This document shows, piece by piece, positions 1 to 9,256 of a stretch of DNA of 64,000 bases. The translations under genes were made by a program, and so were the position numbers. The notes below the pieces were generated by a model. That model saw only the letters and a program-made list of their open reading frames with translations, was not told the DNA's origin and did no database searches. The stretch's first letter is position 1; every line of letters begins with the position of its first letter. This DNA is from Bdellovibrionales bacterium (lineage in GTDB: Bacteria; Bdellovibrionota; Bdellovibrionia; Bdellovibrionales; JAGQZY01): positions 48,857 through 112,856 of the forward strand of contig JAIEOS010000007.1 in assembly GCA_019750295.1 (NCBI GenBank), read 5' to 3'.

Positions 1-520
1 CGAGTTTTTTGCAAATAAAAGCCACAACAGAAAATTCAAGCGCAATGATCAAGGCCGTTATTCCATAAGTTAACGCCTTCGGTTCCAAAAACTCAATACG
101 CCCAAAGTGCGACATAAAAATATGAACCCCACAAATCGGGAGCCCGCAGGCAAAAATCTTCCACCGCGCTTGCGAAGACAAGTCTTTGAATGCAGAAAAA
201 AACAATGTCGAAATGAGGGGCCATAACCCTAACATCCACACCGGCGGAATCGTCGGTGTGAACTCATAATAAAATGTTCGCAAATTCATATTCAAATATT
301 CAAAGAAAAAACCCAAACTAAAACAGGTGATGGCTTTGATAAGATCCACGCGATGGCGACGAGAAACAAAGCCAAGATTGAGAATGACCGCTAGAAATGA
401 GACCACTAGGCCCAAATCGTTATTTCGCAATACTGCTGCGATAAGAAACCCCAGCAGGCCGGCGAAAAAAATGCTGGAATTTAATAACTGAGCTTTAGAC
501 GATGTGGCCGACAAGGTCAT
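1..520 (-). CDS. DUF2878-like integral membrane protein (partial, cut by window edge)
   Basis: An open frame reads leftward from an ATG at 518-520 and runs off the window after 173 codons with no stop. The product is very hydrophobic, with about five predicted membrane segments and the segment PPVWMLGLWPLISTLFFSAF, which resembles the central region of DUF2878 membrane proteins; that assignment is from memory of the family pattern. The ATG lies inside the end of rimO, so the two genes overlap by 26 bp and are probably translationally coupled. The function of the family is unknown. The frame is clear; the family name is moderately sure. Confidence 0.6.
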   Translation of the reverse strand, partial: MTLSATSSKAQLLNSSIFFAGLLGFLIAAVLRNNDLGLVVSFLAVILNLGFVSRRHRVDLIKAITCFSLGFFFEYLNMNLRTFYYEFTPTIPPVWMLGLWPLISTLFFSAFKDLSSQARWKIFACGLPICGVHIFMSHFGRIEFLEPKALTYGITALIIALEFSVVAFICKKL

Positions 521-1865
521 AATCGTGGCTGCTCGTGATTTTTACATTTACGATTTCACCGACTTCAGCATGACCCTCGTTAATAAGCACAACACCGTCA
601 ATGCCTGGAGCCTGTTGGGAAGTACGGCCCTGCATGAGAAGTTCTGTCTCCTCACACTCGCCATCAATGATCACCGGAATGATTTGACCAATATACTTTT
701 TGTGATTCTTTTTGCTGATCGACTGTTGCGTCTTCATTAATTTATGAAAGCGCCGAGCTTTTTCTTCTTCGCTCACTGTCTGCACCATCTTGGCTCCTGC
801 CGTTCCCTCTTGAGGAGAGTAAGTAAAGCAGCCCACGCGATCAAACTTTTGTTCTTTAACGAATTCGACGAGTTCGTTAAAATCCTCTTCCGTTTCTCCA
901 GGAAAACCAACAATAAATTGAGTGCGAATAATCGCTTCGGGCATAATTCGTCGGATATTGTTCAAAGTTTCTTCGATCTCGGAGCGGACCATTTTACGAT
1001 TCATGACTTTCAACATATTGTTACTAATGTGTTGAAGAGGCATATCGAAGTACTTCACTAGATTCGGACGCTCTTTCATCGGCTCAAGAACATTCACATC
1101 TAAACCATCTGGATAAAGATACAACAGACGGATCCAGTCTAAACCCTTAATGTCCGAGAGAGCTTTTAAAAGTTCGTAGGGAGAATCCGTCACTGACTTA
1201 TCTTTGCGCCGGAGATCCCAGCCATAATCAGTAAAATCATGGGAGATCACATTGATCTCTCGAACTCCTCCCGCCACAAGAAGCTTGGCTTCGTTGACGA
1301 TCGCGGAAACCCGGCGAGACTGAAGATTTCCACGAATTTTGGGAATCGCACAAAACGAGCAGCGTTTTAAGCAACCCTCTGAGATTTTAAGATAGGCTCG
1401 GTAAAATGGTTCTGAATTCACCCGGGGCGTGTTTTCTTCTTGGAGATAGGTCGGGAGATTAAAATACTGTCTTTCGGCCTCACCCTGTTGACGTGCCTTA
1501 AGAATCGTAGAAATTTTTTGGAATTCTCCTGAGCCCACAAAAACATCCACCTCTGGAAGGTCATTGACGATCTCGTCTTTGTAACGCTGGGGAAGGCAGC
1601 CCGTTACAACGAGGTTTTTTAATTTCCCTGTTTGCTTGTACTCGGCCGCCTCAAGAATTTTTGAAATCGATTCTTTTTTAGCGTCGTCGATAAAGCTGCA
1701 CGTGTTCACGATAATTGTTTCCGCTTCATCAACTCCGTCGGTAATCTGATATCCGTCCTTCATTAAGGATCCCAACATCATCTCGCTATCAACGAGATTT
1801 TTGGGACAGCCTAAGCTAATCATGTGGACTTTATGAGTGGGAGAGGAGGCAATAGCAGTCTTCAT
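495..1865 (-). CDS. rimO: Ribosomal protein S12 methylthiotransferase RimO
   Basis: A radical-SAM enzyme that adds a methylthio group to a conserved aspartate of ribosomal protein S12. The N-terminal UPF0004 domain carries three cluster cysteines at about residues 20, 56 and 90. The radical-SAM motif CLKRCSFC has cysteines at 165, 169 and 172, and a TRAM domain fills the last 70 residues or so. The motif SLGCPKNLVDSE separates RimO from the tRNA enzyme MiaB. At 456 aa it is of normal length. It overlaps the stop of the lolA-like gene by 4 bp and the following DUF2878-like gene by 26 bp, so it is part of a minus-strand operon with comF and lolA. Confidence 0.95.
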   Translation of the reverse strand: MKTAIASSPTHKVHMISLGCPKNLVDSEMMLGSLMKDGYQITDGVDEAETIIVNTCSFIDDAKKESISKILEAAEYKQTGKLKNLVVTGCLPQRYKDEIVNDLPEVDVFVGSGEFQKISTILKARQQGEAERQYFNLPTYLQEENTPRVNSEPFYRAYLKISEGCLKRCSFCAIPKIRGNLQSRRVSAIVNEAKLLVAGGVREINVISHDFTDYGWDLRRKDKSVTDSPYELLKALSDIKGLDWIRLLYLYPDGLDVNVLEPMKERPNLVKYFDMPLQHISNNMLKVMNRKMVRSEIEETLNNIRRIMPEAIIRTQFIVGFPGETEEDFNELVEFVKEQKFDRVGCFTYSPQEGTAGAKMVQTVSEEEKARRFHKLMKTQQSISKKNHKKYIGQIIPVIIDGECEETELLMQGRTSQQAPGIDGVVLINEGHAEVGEIVNVKITSSHDYDLVGHIV

Positions 1866-2614
1866 ATATTTGTAATCACATCGGCATCTTTAGGCGGAGA
1901 ATATTTAAGTAAACTGTCTGCCACAGAGCCATTAAAAGACACTTTACTGAATTCATAATTAGTTTCGTTATCCAGAGAGTCCCAATATTTTAAACTTAAA
2001 ATTTTCTTGGCCTCGGTATCGATCACCACTTGGGCTCGACGGAATTCCACACTTTTTTTATCGGGAGATAAAAAGTAAGTCACTCGGCCTCGCTCCACAG
2101 AAGTACCAGTCACCTTGAAATATTTAAGAACTCCCCCTTCGGTCAATAATTGCAGTAACCCTTGTTGTCGCGCGCGGTCCGTGTTCATGGGAACTTTCAC
2201 GACTTGAGTTTTAGCGCCCTTAAATTCTTTAGGTGGTGGCGTGACCATCCATAAATGTTGGCCATCGGCGACGATCGTTGATTTGTCTTTGCTTTCATCT
2301 TTGGTCTCGAGCTCCAAACGAAACTTGCCTTTGCGGATCCAGATTTTTCCCGCAGCAGACTTTGTTTGCTCGAGCGCAGCGATGCGATCGGTTTTCTGCA
2401 CATCCATAATGATGGATTTTGATTTCTGATATTTAGCATCCACTTCTTTGAGAGTGTTCACTTGTTCGATATCGCCCGCATCCACAGATTTCTCTGCAGC
2501 CGAAGAGGTCAGAATGAGTATGGAAACTAAAAGGCTGAACATTTTGAAATTTATACCAAAGGCCCTCTGAGACCTCAACCAAACCCTTCGGAAATGGAAA
2601 ACTTTCTCACTCAT
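1862..2614 (-). CDS. lolA: LolA-family outer-membrane lipoprotein carrier
   Basis: A periplasmic carrier of the LolA fold, which takes lipoproteins from the inner-membrane Lol machinery to the outer membrane. The pattern fits LolA: a hydrophobic export signal (MFSLLVSILILTSSA), then a beta-rich domain with GKIWIRKGKFRLE, IVADGQHLWMVTPP and an LSPDKK-type strand. From the first ATG the product is 250 aa and the signal has an unusually long, basic n-region; a second ATG at 2540-2542 gives a standard signal peptide. I kept the first because an AGGGAG ribosome site precedes it, overlapping the comF stop. The gene lies 6 bp after comF and overlaps rimO by 4 bp. Confidence 0.8.
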   Translation of the reverse strand: MSEKVFHFRRVWLRSQRAFGINFKMFSLLVSILILTSSAAEKSVDAGDIEQVNTLKEVDAKYQKSKSIIMDVQKTDRIAALEQTKSAAGKIWIRKGKFRLELETKDESKDKSTIVADGQHLWMVTPPPKEFKGAKTQVVKVPMNTDRARQQGLLQLLTEGGVLKYFKVTGTSVERGRVTYFLSPDKKSVEFRRAQVVIDTEAKKILSLKYWDSLDNETNYEFSKVSFNGSVADSLLKYSPPKDADVITNI

Positions 2615-2620
2615 TGGACT

Positions 2621-3238
2621 CTAATCTCCCTCATATCGTTTAAAAGCGAGCGTCAGGGCCCCATAATCTTTGGGTTTTCCCAAGGCTTCCCATGCGGCTT
2701 TCGCCGTCGCCCCAGACGTGTAAACATCATCGATAAAAAGCACCTTTTTTTGGTGAACTCCCTCGATGTGCAGAGGGATCGCCTTTCGACTGAGGAGGCG
2801 ATCGGCTCGATTCATTAATTTATAGTTTTTTAAATCGTTTTTGAGATAAATCGGGTTGAGCTGGCAGCTGAGAAGGTCACTGAGCTTCTCAGCAAGAATT
2901 CTTGTATGGTCGTAGACCATCCCTGGGCGAGTCACGTAGACAATATGATCTGCGCTCACTTGGGAAAGAGGCACACGCACGATCAGTTTCTCCAGGAGTT
3001 CTATTTTAAAATTCACCATTTCCCGAGATTTGAGAGTGTAAATGAGCTTGGGAAGCACCTCCGATACCGGGGTCCAAGTCCACAGGTAATGGTGGATTCC
3101 ATCAAACTCTTCCGGATAACGAGAGCGTAAACGTCGCGGAGATCTGAGCAAGATTTCCTTCCAACAGTTTTCGCAAAAGAGCTCATTCCCCCACCATCGA
3201 CTTGCACAGATCAAACAGGATCGAAACCATTTCGTCAT
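2621..3238 (-). CDS. comF: ComF-family phosphoribosyltransferase-like protein
   Basis: A ComF/GntX-type protein. A four-cysteine zinc ribbon sits at residues 8-25 (CLIC and CENC pairs). A type I phosphoribosyltransferase domain ends in the PRPP-binding loop VLFIDDVYTSGATA. In naturally competent bacteria ComF supports DNA uptake, but the family is also widespread in organisms not known to be competent, so the role here is open. A frame extension to a TTG at 3256 exists; I chose the ATG at 3238, which gives the normal N-terminus just before the zinc ribbon. It is first in the comF-lolA-rimO operon and diverges from kup. Confidence 0.85.
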   Translation of the reverse strand: MTKWFRSCLICASRWWGNELFCENCWKEILLRSPRRLRSRYPEEFDGIHHYLWTWTPVSEVLPKLIYTLKSREMVNFKIELLEKLIVRVPLSQVSADHIVYVTRPGMVYDHTRILAEKLSDLLSCQLNPIYLKNDLKNYKLMNRADRLLSRKAIPLHIEGVHQKKVLFIDDVYTSGATAKAAWEALGKPKDYGALTLAFKRYEGD

Positions 3239-3563
3239 AACAATGATGGAAAGCAAAAATAAAACCGACGCTGAGACTCAACACCGCCGATCCCAACGCT
3301 ATTGTACCGGAATCGCAGCCCGATCTTTGTATATTGAGTTTGTTTCTAGATGAACGTGGGAGAGCGGTGGTCGTAGGGCTGGTGTTAATTGCTGAGTTTC
3401 AAGTTACAACGTGGCGAATAATTTATTAATAATTTCAATTACTTACAGCTCAATTTTCGTCGGCCTAAGACTATTGACTCTAAAGTCATATCGGAATTTA
3501 CTCCATTTCTTGTTTAAAGATTTTGACCTGCTTGGCCAGTCAGCTATTCTTTAGGGATACGAT
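3239..3563. other. Intergenic region between divergent comF and kup
   Basis: A 325-bp gap with no supportable gene. It must hold the promoters of comF (leftward) and kup (rightward). The last bases before kup contain an AGGGA ribosome site. TTGACT and TTGACC hexamers occur about 90 and 45 bp upstream of kup, but neither has a convincing -10 partner. No strong hairpin or riboswitch-like fold was recognised. Confidence 0.5.
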
Positions 3564-5438
3564 ATGAAATCACAAAAATCGGGAACTGAACTCACTCTCA
3601 TAATCGCGGCGCTTGGTGTTGTTTTCGGAGATATCGGAACCAGTCCACTCTACACGTTGCGAGAAGCCTTCACCGGGCACGGTGGCTTGGATCCGTCGGC
3701 ATTTAATGTTCTCGGCGTACTTTCTTTGATCATCTGGACTATTGTTCTTATTGTTTCGTTGAAATATCTCTTATTCGTCATGAAGGCGGACAACAAAGGC
3801 GAGGGCGGAATCCTGGCTTTGACCGCTCTAATCTCTTCGCTCCGTCCCTCGGAGGGATTTCGTCGCGCCCCCATTCTTCTCCTTGGTCTTTTCGGCGCGG
3901 CTTTGCTTTTTAGCGACGGCGTGCTTACGCCGGCCGTTACCGTTTTAGCCGCTGTCGAAGGTCTACAGATTGCAACTCCACTCTTTAAGCCGGTGGTCGT
4001 TCCTATTGCTATCACTATTCTTGTATTGCTTTTTTGGGCTCAACACTATGGCTCCGCAAGAATTGGATTAGTTTTCGGCCCCGTCATCACTGTTTGGTTT
4101 TCGGCTCTGGCGGTCCTCGGGATCTCTGGAGTTTTAAAAGCCCCGGAAGTGCTTCAAGCATTTAATCCCATCTATGGAATTGAATTTGCGCTTCAACAAG
4201 GATGGCACATTGTCCATGTTCTTGGTGCTGTTTTCCTCGCCGTCACCGGAGCTGAGGCGCTTTACGCCGACATGGGACACTTTGGTCCTTCGCCGATTCG
4301 TAAAGGTTGGTACTATGTGGCCTTTCCGGCTCTCATTTTAAATTACCTGGGGCAAGGCGCTTTGATTATTACGGATCCCACAGCTATCACCAATCCCTTT
4401 TATTTCTTAGTGCCGAGCTGGGCCTTGTATCCAATGGTGATCCTCGCGACATGTGCCGCAGTAATTGCCTCGCAAGCCCTGATCTCTGGAGTGTTTTCGA
4501 TCACCCAGCAAGCCATTCACCTCGGCTACCTGCCGCGAATTCGTGTCGTTCATACGTCGGACGAAGCTCGAGGCCAAATTTACATGCCTCATGTGAATTG
4601 GGCCCTACTTACTTTTACAGTTTGGCTGACGATTGAATTTAAATCTTCCAGCGCCCTCGCCTCGGCTTACGGCATCGCCGTATCACTGACCATGCTGATC
4701 ACTACATTTTTAGCCTGCTTAGTGGCCTATCGCATGTGGAAGCTCAACCCTATCGTTATTGGGATCGGCTTTGTCCTCATGATGGGTGTTGATCTTATTT
4801 TCTTCTTCGCGAACTCTCTTAAAATTCATGACGGAGGATGGTTCCCTCTCGCATTAGCCTCGGTCCTTTTCCTAGTCACAACGACTTGGAAGACCGGAAG
4901 AATTATTCTCTTCGAATACATGAAGAGCCATACAATTCCGTTCGATACTTTTGTTGAGCAAATACAAATTAGACCGCCGGCCAAAGTTCCCGGCACTGCA
5001 ATTTTTATGACGGCGGAGACCTCGGGAATTCCGTTGGCGCTACTTCATAACGTGAAACACAACAAGGTTCTCCATCAAAAGAACATTTTCCTGACGATTC
5101 GTGTAGAGGAAGTCCCTTACGTTAAAAAACAAGATCGTTTGGAAATCACCAAACTCAAAGACGGATTTTCTCGCTGGATCGCTCATTACGGATTTATGGA
5201 AAAGCCCGACGTGCGCGACGTCTTTGATGCGTCTCATGACCAGTCCAATTTAATTAAGATGGAAGATGTGAGTTTTTTCCTTGGAAAAGAGACCATCATC
5301 GCCACTCATAATCGAGGCATGGCCATTTGGCGCGAAAAGCTCTTCTCGTTTATGACGAAAAACTCCGAAGCCGCGATCATCTTCTTTAATATCCCTCGAC
5401 ACCAAGTCGTCGAACTCGGCGTCCAAATCGAACTTTAA
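3564..5438 (+). CDS. kup: Kup-family potassium uptake transporter
   Basis: A K+/H+ symporter of the KUP/HAK/KT family in the inner membrane. It has the family start ALGVVFGDIGTSPLYTLREAF, about twelve hydrophobic segments over residues 10-450, the motif ADMGHFG near residue 235, and a soluble C-terminal domain. The 624-aa length is normal. The ATG has an AGGGA site at good spacing. It stands alone: comF diverges upstream, and the downstream DUF3267 gene converges, ending 6 bp away. Confidence 0.95.
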   Translation: MKSQKSGTELTLIIAALGVVFGDIGTSPLYTLREAFTGHGGLDPSAFNVLGVLSLIIWTIVLIVSLKYLLFVMKADNKGEGGILALTALISSLRPSEGFRRAPILLLGLFGAALLFSDGVLTPAVTVLAAVEGLQIATPLFKPVVVPIAITILVLLFWAQHYGSARIGLVFGPVITVWFSALAVLGISGVLKAPEVLQAFNPIYGIEFALQQGWHIVHVLGAVFLAVTGAEALYADMGHFGPSPIRKGWYYVAFPALILNYLGQGALIITDPTAITNPFYFLVPSWALYPMVILATCAAVIASQALISGVFSITQQAIHLGYLPRIRVVHTSDEARGQIYMPHVNWALLTFTVWLTIEFKSSSALASAYGIAVSLTMLITTFLACLVAYRMWKLNPIVIGIGFVLMMGVDLIFFFANSLKIHDGGWFPLALASVLFLVTTTWKTGRIILFEYMKSHTIPFDTFVEQIQIRPPAKVPGTAIFMTAETSGIPLALLHNVKHNKVLHQKNIFLTIRVEEVPYVKKQDRLEITKLKDGFSRWIAHYGFMEKPDVRDVFDASHDQSNLIKMEDVSFFLGKETIIATHNRGMAIWREKLFSFMTKNSEAAIIFFNIPRHQVVELGVQIEL

Positions 5439-5444
5439 GTTCTT

Positions 5445-6041
5445 TTAAAAAGAGGCTTCCATTTTGTAGTAGGTATCGTACTGATAGTTTTGCACGATGG
5501 CCCCCGACGGAATCCGCCGGGCAATAAGAATCACACCAAAGATATCAGGACCTGCGCCCGCTAAATTTGCGATGGCCGCAACAAATGCGTAGAAGTTGAA
5601 GGTGACTAAACAGTAGATCAATAATGGTACTGTGATTACAAATATAGGCGCTAATAAGCAGATCATATAACGGCGCTTAGAGAGCCGGCCGATAAATACG
5701 GCAGCCATGCACATTTTCCTCGGTAATATGACAAATGACGATTGAGAACTCAATCCTCGATCGGGGTAAGAAATAATGTGGGCCAATTCATGAACGATAA
5801 ATACTCCACAAAGTGTCAGAAAAACGAGTCCGTGGTTGACTGGTGCTGTCTTTTTCGCCGCAAGCATTTCGTCGCGCAGATAGGTCAAAAATAAAAAAGT
5901 CACGATCATGGCAAGGAGGAGCCCCATCGCAGAACCAATAAGAATGTATATATTGAATGAAGGCTCTTTATGTTTCGTCCACCCCGGCTCTTCTTGGTAA
6001 AATTGAGGGCCGGTAGGAATTTGATTAAAGATGATCTTCAC
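5445..6041 (-). CDS. DUF3267 putative membrane zincin peptidase, downstream copy
   Basis: A small multi-pass membrane protein with a zinc-peptidase signature HELAH in the second hydrophobic region and a distal ANLAGAGPD motif that could supply the third metal ligand, as in DUF3267 proteins. It is a diverged paralogue of the gene just upstream (same layout, start and end motifs). The frame is open further upstream, but homology with its twin (KIIFN versus KFYFN) and a CCAGG site place the start at the GTG at 6039-6041. The resulting 199 aa matches the twin, and the genes overlap by 17 bp. Substrate unknown. Confidence 0.7.
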   Translation of the reverse strand: MKIIFNQIPTGPQFYQEEPGWTKHKEPSFNIYILIGSAMGLLLAMIVTFLFLTYLRDEMLAAKKTAPVNHGLVFLTLCGVFIVHELAHIISYPDRGLSSQSSFVILPRKMCMAAVFIGRLSKRRYMICLLAPIFVITVPLLIYCLVTFNFYAFVAAIANLAGAGPDIFGVILIARRIPSGAIVQNYQYDTYYKMEASF

Positions 6042-6633
6042 GAAGAAAATACCTGGTGGAATGATACGTCTGCTGTTCGTAAGTGCGAACCAAGGCTCCC
6101 TTAGGGACACGATTATAAATCACCCACACTCTCATCATATCCCCTCCAGAGGCAGCAAGATTTGCGACGGCGAGAATTACAACCACTTTGTTGGGTTCAT
6201 ACATGCAAATGCCTAATGGAACAATCGAAAGAAAAAAAAGCGGCCCCACCAACGCCAATAAATAATTCCATCTCGTTATGCCTTCGAGATGCGCTACAAA
6301 TAAAACGCCTTGTTTAGGTATAAAAGCCATAATTGATTTTTCAGAAAAGCCCCAATGGGGAAGTAATACTAAATGGATAATTTCGTGAATGAAATTTACG
6401 GCAAAAAAACCAAATACTAGTAGGCCCACCTGAACAGGTGTGACCCTCGCGGCCCTCAGCTCCGCTTTATAAAAATGTGTAAAAGCCAAAAGTACGATGA
6501 ATCCAATGGTAAAACCAATCACCATTCCCCATCGAAGCTGTATGTTAAAGTCTGGTTCGAGAACTCGAACCCAATCTGAACTGTTCTCATAAAATTTTTT
6601 TTGGACGGGTAACTCGTTAAAATAGAACTTCAT
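6025..6633 (-). CDS. DUF3267 putative membrane zincin peptidase, upstream copy
   Basis: 202 aa with about four membrane segments, the zinc motif HEIIH near residue 83 and a distal ANLAASGGD motif. These fit DUF3267, a family annotated as putative zincin peptidases and loosely resembling M50 site-2 proteases. It starts 3 bp after the rlmH stop, so it is probably translated from the rlmH operon mRNA, and a paralogue follows it directly. Catalytic activity is inferred only from the motif; substrate and role are unknown. Confidence 0.7.
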   Translation of the reverse strand: MKFYFNELPVQKKFYENSSDWVRVLEPDFNIQLRWGMVIGFTIGFIVLLAFTHFYKAELRAARVTPVQVGLLVFGFFAVNFIHEIIHLVLLPHWGFSEKSIMAFIPKQGVLFVAHLEGITRWNYLLALVGPLFFLSIVPLGICMYEPNKVVVILAVANLAASGGDMMRVWVIYNRVPKGALVRTYEQQTYHSTRYFLREDHL

Positions 6634-6636
6634 CGA

Positions 6637-7110
6637 CTACTCGTTGTGATAGGGGATTTTATTAATGATCGTGAAGGCGCGGTAGATTTGTTCGAAGAGC
6701 ATCGCGGCCGCCACGTGATGGTTCATGACCATTGTGGATAGTTGTAAAGTCATATTAGCGCGCTTCTTAATACTGACATCTAATCCGTAGGCACCGCCCA
6801 CAATAAAAACAACTCGTCTTGAACCGATCGTGTCTTTATAGTGTTCGATTTTTTTTGCAAATTTGATGGATGACAGCGCTTCTCCGCGCTCATCGCAGAC
6901 AACGACAACATCATTCGATTCAATTTTATTAAGAATGTTTTCCGCTTCCTTTTGGATCTTTTTTTCGAGATCTTCTCGCGATTCACGGAACGGTTTGATC
7001 CATTGGATTTCGAATTTAGCGTAAGGTTTAATTTTTTTACTGTAGTGGGCGGCCAGGAGATTGAACCAATCTTCCTTTTGATCATTGACCGCGATACACA
7101 CCACTTGCAT
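6637..7110 (-). CDS. rlmH: 23S rRNA pseudouridine-1915 N3-methyltransferase RlmH
   Basis: A SPOUT-class methyltransferase that modifies pseudouridine 1915 in helix 69 of 23S rRNA on assembled ribosomes. It shows the family features: N-terminal ABC-like strand MQVVCIAV, CDERGEALSS, the knot motif VGGAYGLD that binds S-adenosylmethionine, and the C-terminal PYHNE tail that forms the active site. Length of 157 aa is typical. It lies 2 bp after the nadD-rsfS gene; rsfS and rlmH are often neighbours, which supports the assignment of both. Confidence 0.95.
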   Translation of the reverse strand: MQVVCIAVNDQKEDWFNLLAAHYSKKIKPYAKFEIQWIKPFRESREDLEKKIQKEAENILNKIESNDVVVVCDERGEALSSIKFAKKIEHYKDTIGSRRVVFIVGGAYGLDVSIKKRANMTLQLSTMVMNHHVAAAMLFEQIYRAFTIINKIPYHNE

Positions 7111-7112
7111 GC

Positions 7113-8159
7113 TTAGGCTCGAGTGTTTTCGTCAGCGCTCTCGCTTTTATCGCGTAATTGCATGTCGACGCCGTTTTTCCACAAGCTTTCCAGACTATAT
7201 TCCATTCGGACATAATCGTAGAAGAGGTGGATGATCAATTGACCGTAATCGATCAAGACCCAACGTCCTTCTTCCATGCCCTCGATACTGAGCGGGCTTA
7301 GGCCGTACTGATTTTTCACTTCTTTCGTTAATGATTCGCCGAGGGACTGAGTTTGCCGTTTGCTTGTGCCCGAAGCGATAATCACATAATCACTGGAAGC
7401 TGTTCCCAACTTGGCGAGATCATATCCTCTAAGGTTAAGTGCTTTTCTTGAGAAAAGCACATCCCCGCAAAACTCCGTGAAGTTTTTAAAATCCCCAATT
7501 TTGGGGCCAATCAGAGGATAAAGATTGTTTTCTTTAATGTACTCTTCGACTTTCATATCGAGGAATTTTTCTACCCCACGACCCGTCTTTAAAAGTTTAC
7601 GGATTTCGGTGGAGGCGATGTCTAAGCCTTTGACTCGCAGGAACTCCACAGAACGTCCCGTAGTTAAGGCGATGTAATTGCGATCAATGGCACCCACATA
7701 CTTTTGCAAAGGTTCCGAGAGATCTTCTTTCGTCGCCGGAAGTAAATTCCCTGGGCGACTCACCACGATCAGGTTACAGCTCTCGAGGATGGTTTCGAAA
7801 TTTTTCCAGAGATGAAATTGGTAGAACTCGTCAAGACCGATCACCAAATGGATCTGTTGAGGTTCGTACTCTTTAAGATAAGTTTTAATTGTGTCGACAG
7901 TATAGCTCTTGCCGCCGCGCTTGATTTCTTGATCGTCCACGGCAACGTTGTCGAAATCTGCGACCCCAATTCTTGCCATTTCAAGGCGTTGGCTCGCTGA
8001 TGGGATTTCTTGCGCTTGTTTGAGGGGATTTTGCGCGGCTGGGACCACAAAGACCCGGTCAATTTTGCTTTTTTCCAAAATGCTTTGGATACAATAGATA
8101 TGACCCATGTGAAAGGGATCAAAGGTGCCACCATAAATTGCGATAAGATCGTTATTCAT
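7113..8159 (-). CDS. nadD-rsfS: Fusion: nicotinate-nucleotide adenylyltransferase (NadD) + ribosomal silencing factor (RsfS)
   Basis: One 348-aa reading frame carries two activities normally encoded by adjacent genes. Residues 1 to about 200 are NadD (NaMN to NaAD): the nucleotidyltransferase motif GGTFDPFHMGH and the late motif IASTEIRKLL. Residues about 220 to 330 are RsfS/Iojap, which binds L14 and blocks subunit joining: ALNLRGYDLAKLGTASSDY and the GRWVLIDYGQLIIHLF core. No stop or start signal is evident at the junction. It lies between obgE (1 bp gap) and rlmH (2 bp gap). A frameshift joining two genes cannot be excluded from one sequence, but both domains are intact. Confidence 0.9.
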   Translation of the reverse strand: MNNDLIAIYGGTFDPFHMGHIYCIQSILEKSKIDRVFVVPAAQNPLKQAQEIPSASQRLEMARIGVADFDNVAVDDQEIKRGGKSYTVDTIKTYLKEYEPQQIHLVIGLDEFYQFHLWKNFETILESCNLIVVSRPGNLLPATKEDLSEPLQKYVGAIDRNYIALTTGRSVEFLRVKGLDIASTEIRKLLKTGRGVEKFLDMKVEEYIKENNLYPLIGPKIGDFKNFTEFCGDVLFSRKALNLRGYDLAKLGTASSDYVIIASGTSKRQTQSLGESLTKEVKNQYGLSPLSIEGMEEGRWVLIDYGQLIIHLFYDYVRMEYSLESLWKNGVDMQLRDKSESADENTRA

Positions 8160-8160
8160 T

Positions 8161-9189
8161 CTATAAATCCTTGTTAAACACGATCTCCGTCAACTTATTC
8201 ACAAGCTGGGGGAGATTCAATCGGGTTGCCGCCGAGATTTTAATAATTTCTTTAACGCCTTTTTTTCTAAACATCGCTTCGAGCTCTTCGATGCGATCCG
8301 GAGAGGTGGCGTCGACTTTATTGAACACCACCACCTGAGGACGTTTGGCGAGTGGTTTGTACCAGTCGTACTCGGCGTTCACCTGATCATATTTTTCGAG
8401 TTCCTCATTGATGTCGGCAAAGTCTTGCCACACATCGCGATTTGAGAATTCGCTCACATCGAGGAGATGCACAAAACAACGTGTGCGCTCGATGTGTTTC
8501 AAAAACTTGTGCCCTAACCCTTGGCCCTTGTGCGCGCCCTTAATCAATCCAGGAATATCGGCGATGACGAAGTTTCTTTCGACATCAATCACGACGACGC
8601 CCAATTGAGGATTTAGCGTCGTGAAGGGGTAGTCTGCGATAATCGGACGAGCAGCGGTCACGGCAGAAACCAGAGTTGATTTTCCTGCATTCGGGAAACC
8701 GATAATTCCTACATCTGCAATCACCTTAATTTCGATGATGACTTCTCCACCCTGACCCTCTTCGCCGGGCTGAGCGTGCATCGGAGCTTGGTTGACGCTA
8801 TTTTTAAAGAACGTGTTCCCTTTACCGCCACGGCCACCTTCGTAAAGAATAAAATCTTGTTCCGAAGGGAGATCCGCCAGAAGGTTACCTTCGAGATCTT
8901 TGACCATCGTTCCCACTGGAACTTCGATGATCATATCCATGCCGTCAGCTCCGGTCATTTTTTGATAGTCGCCAGGTTGTCCATCGGGGGCACGAAGCTC
9001 CTTTTTTCCCTTATAGGCGTAAAGGGAGCTGGTGTTTCGAGTCGCGCGAAGAACGATATGTCCTCCACGGCCGCCATCACCGCCATCGGGGCCACCGCGA
9101 GGAATACCAGATTCTCGACGAAAGCTGACCTTACCTGGTCCACCATGGCCGGAGTGCAATTGAATTCGAATTTGATCTACAAACTTCAT
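8161..9189 (-). CDS. obgE: GTPase ObgE/CgtA
   Basis: An essential ribosome-associated GTPase for 50S maturation. The glycine-rich Obg domain (residues 1-158, rich in GG repeats) is followed by the G domain: P-loop GFPNAGKSTL, the TTLNPQLG switch, DIPGLIKGAHKG and NKVD. It ends soon after the G domain, as in Obg proteins that lack a long C-terminal tail. An upstream in-frame ATG at 9207 exists; the ATG at 9189 gives the conserved MKFVDQ start and has a GGGA site. It follows rplU and rpmA, a very common order. Confidence 0.95.
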   Translation of the reverse strand: MKFVDQIRIQLHSGHGGPGKVSFRRESGIPRGGPDGGDGGRGGHIVLRATRNTSSLYAYKGKKELRAPDGQPGDYQKMTGADGMDMIIEVPVGTMVKDLEGNLLADLPSEQDFILYEGGRGGKGNTFFKNSVNQAPMHAQPGEEGQGGEVIIEIKVIADVGIIGFPNAGKSTLVSAVTAARPIIADYPFTTLNPQLGVVVIDVERNFVIADIPGLIKGAHKGQGLGHKFLKHIERTRCFVHLLDVSEFSNRDVWQDFADINEELEKYDQVNAEYDWYKPLAKRPQVVVFNKVDATSPDRIEELEAMFRKKGVKEIIKISAATRLNLPQLVNKLTEIVFNKDL

Positions 9190-9256
9190 GAAATTCGATC
9201 CCAGCATTTAAGAAAGCGCTGGGATCTCCATTGGAATTGGGACGGGCGAAAGAAAG

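Noticed and set aside
744..1061. Plus-strand open frame opposite rimO
   Set aside because: It is fully antisense to a well-conserved gene and has no family features.
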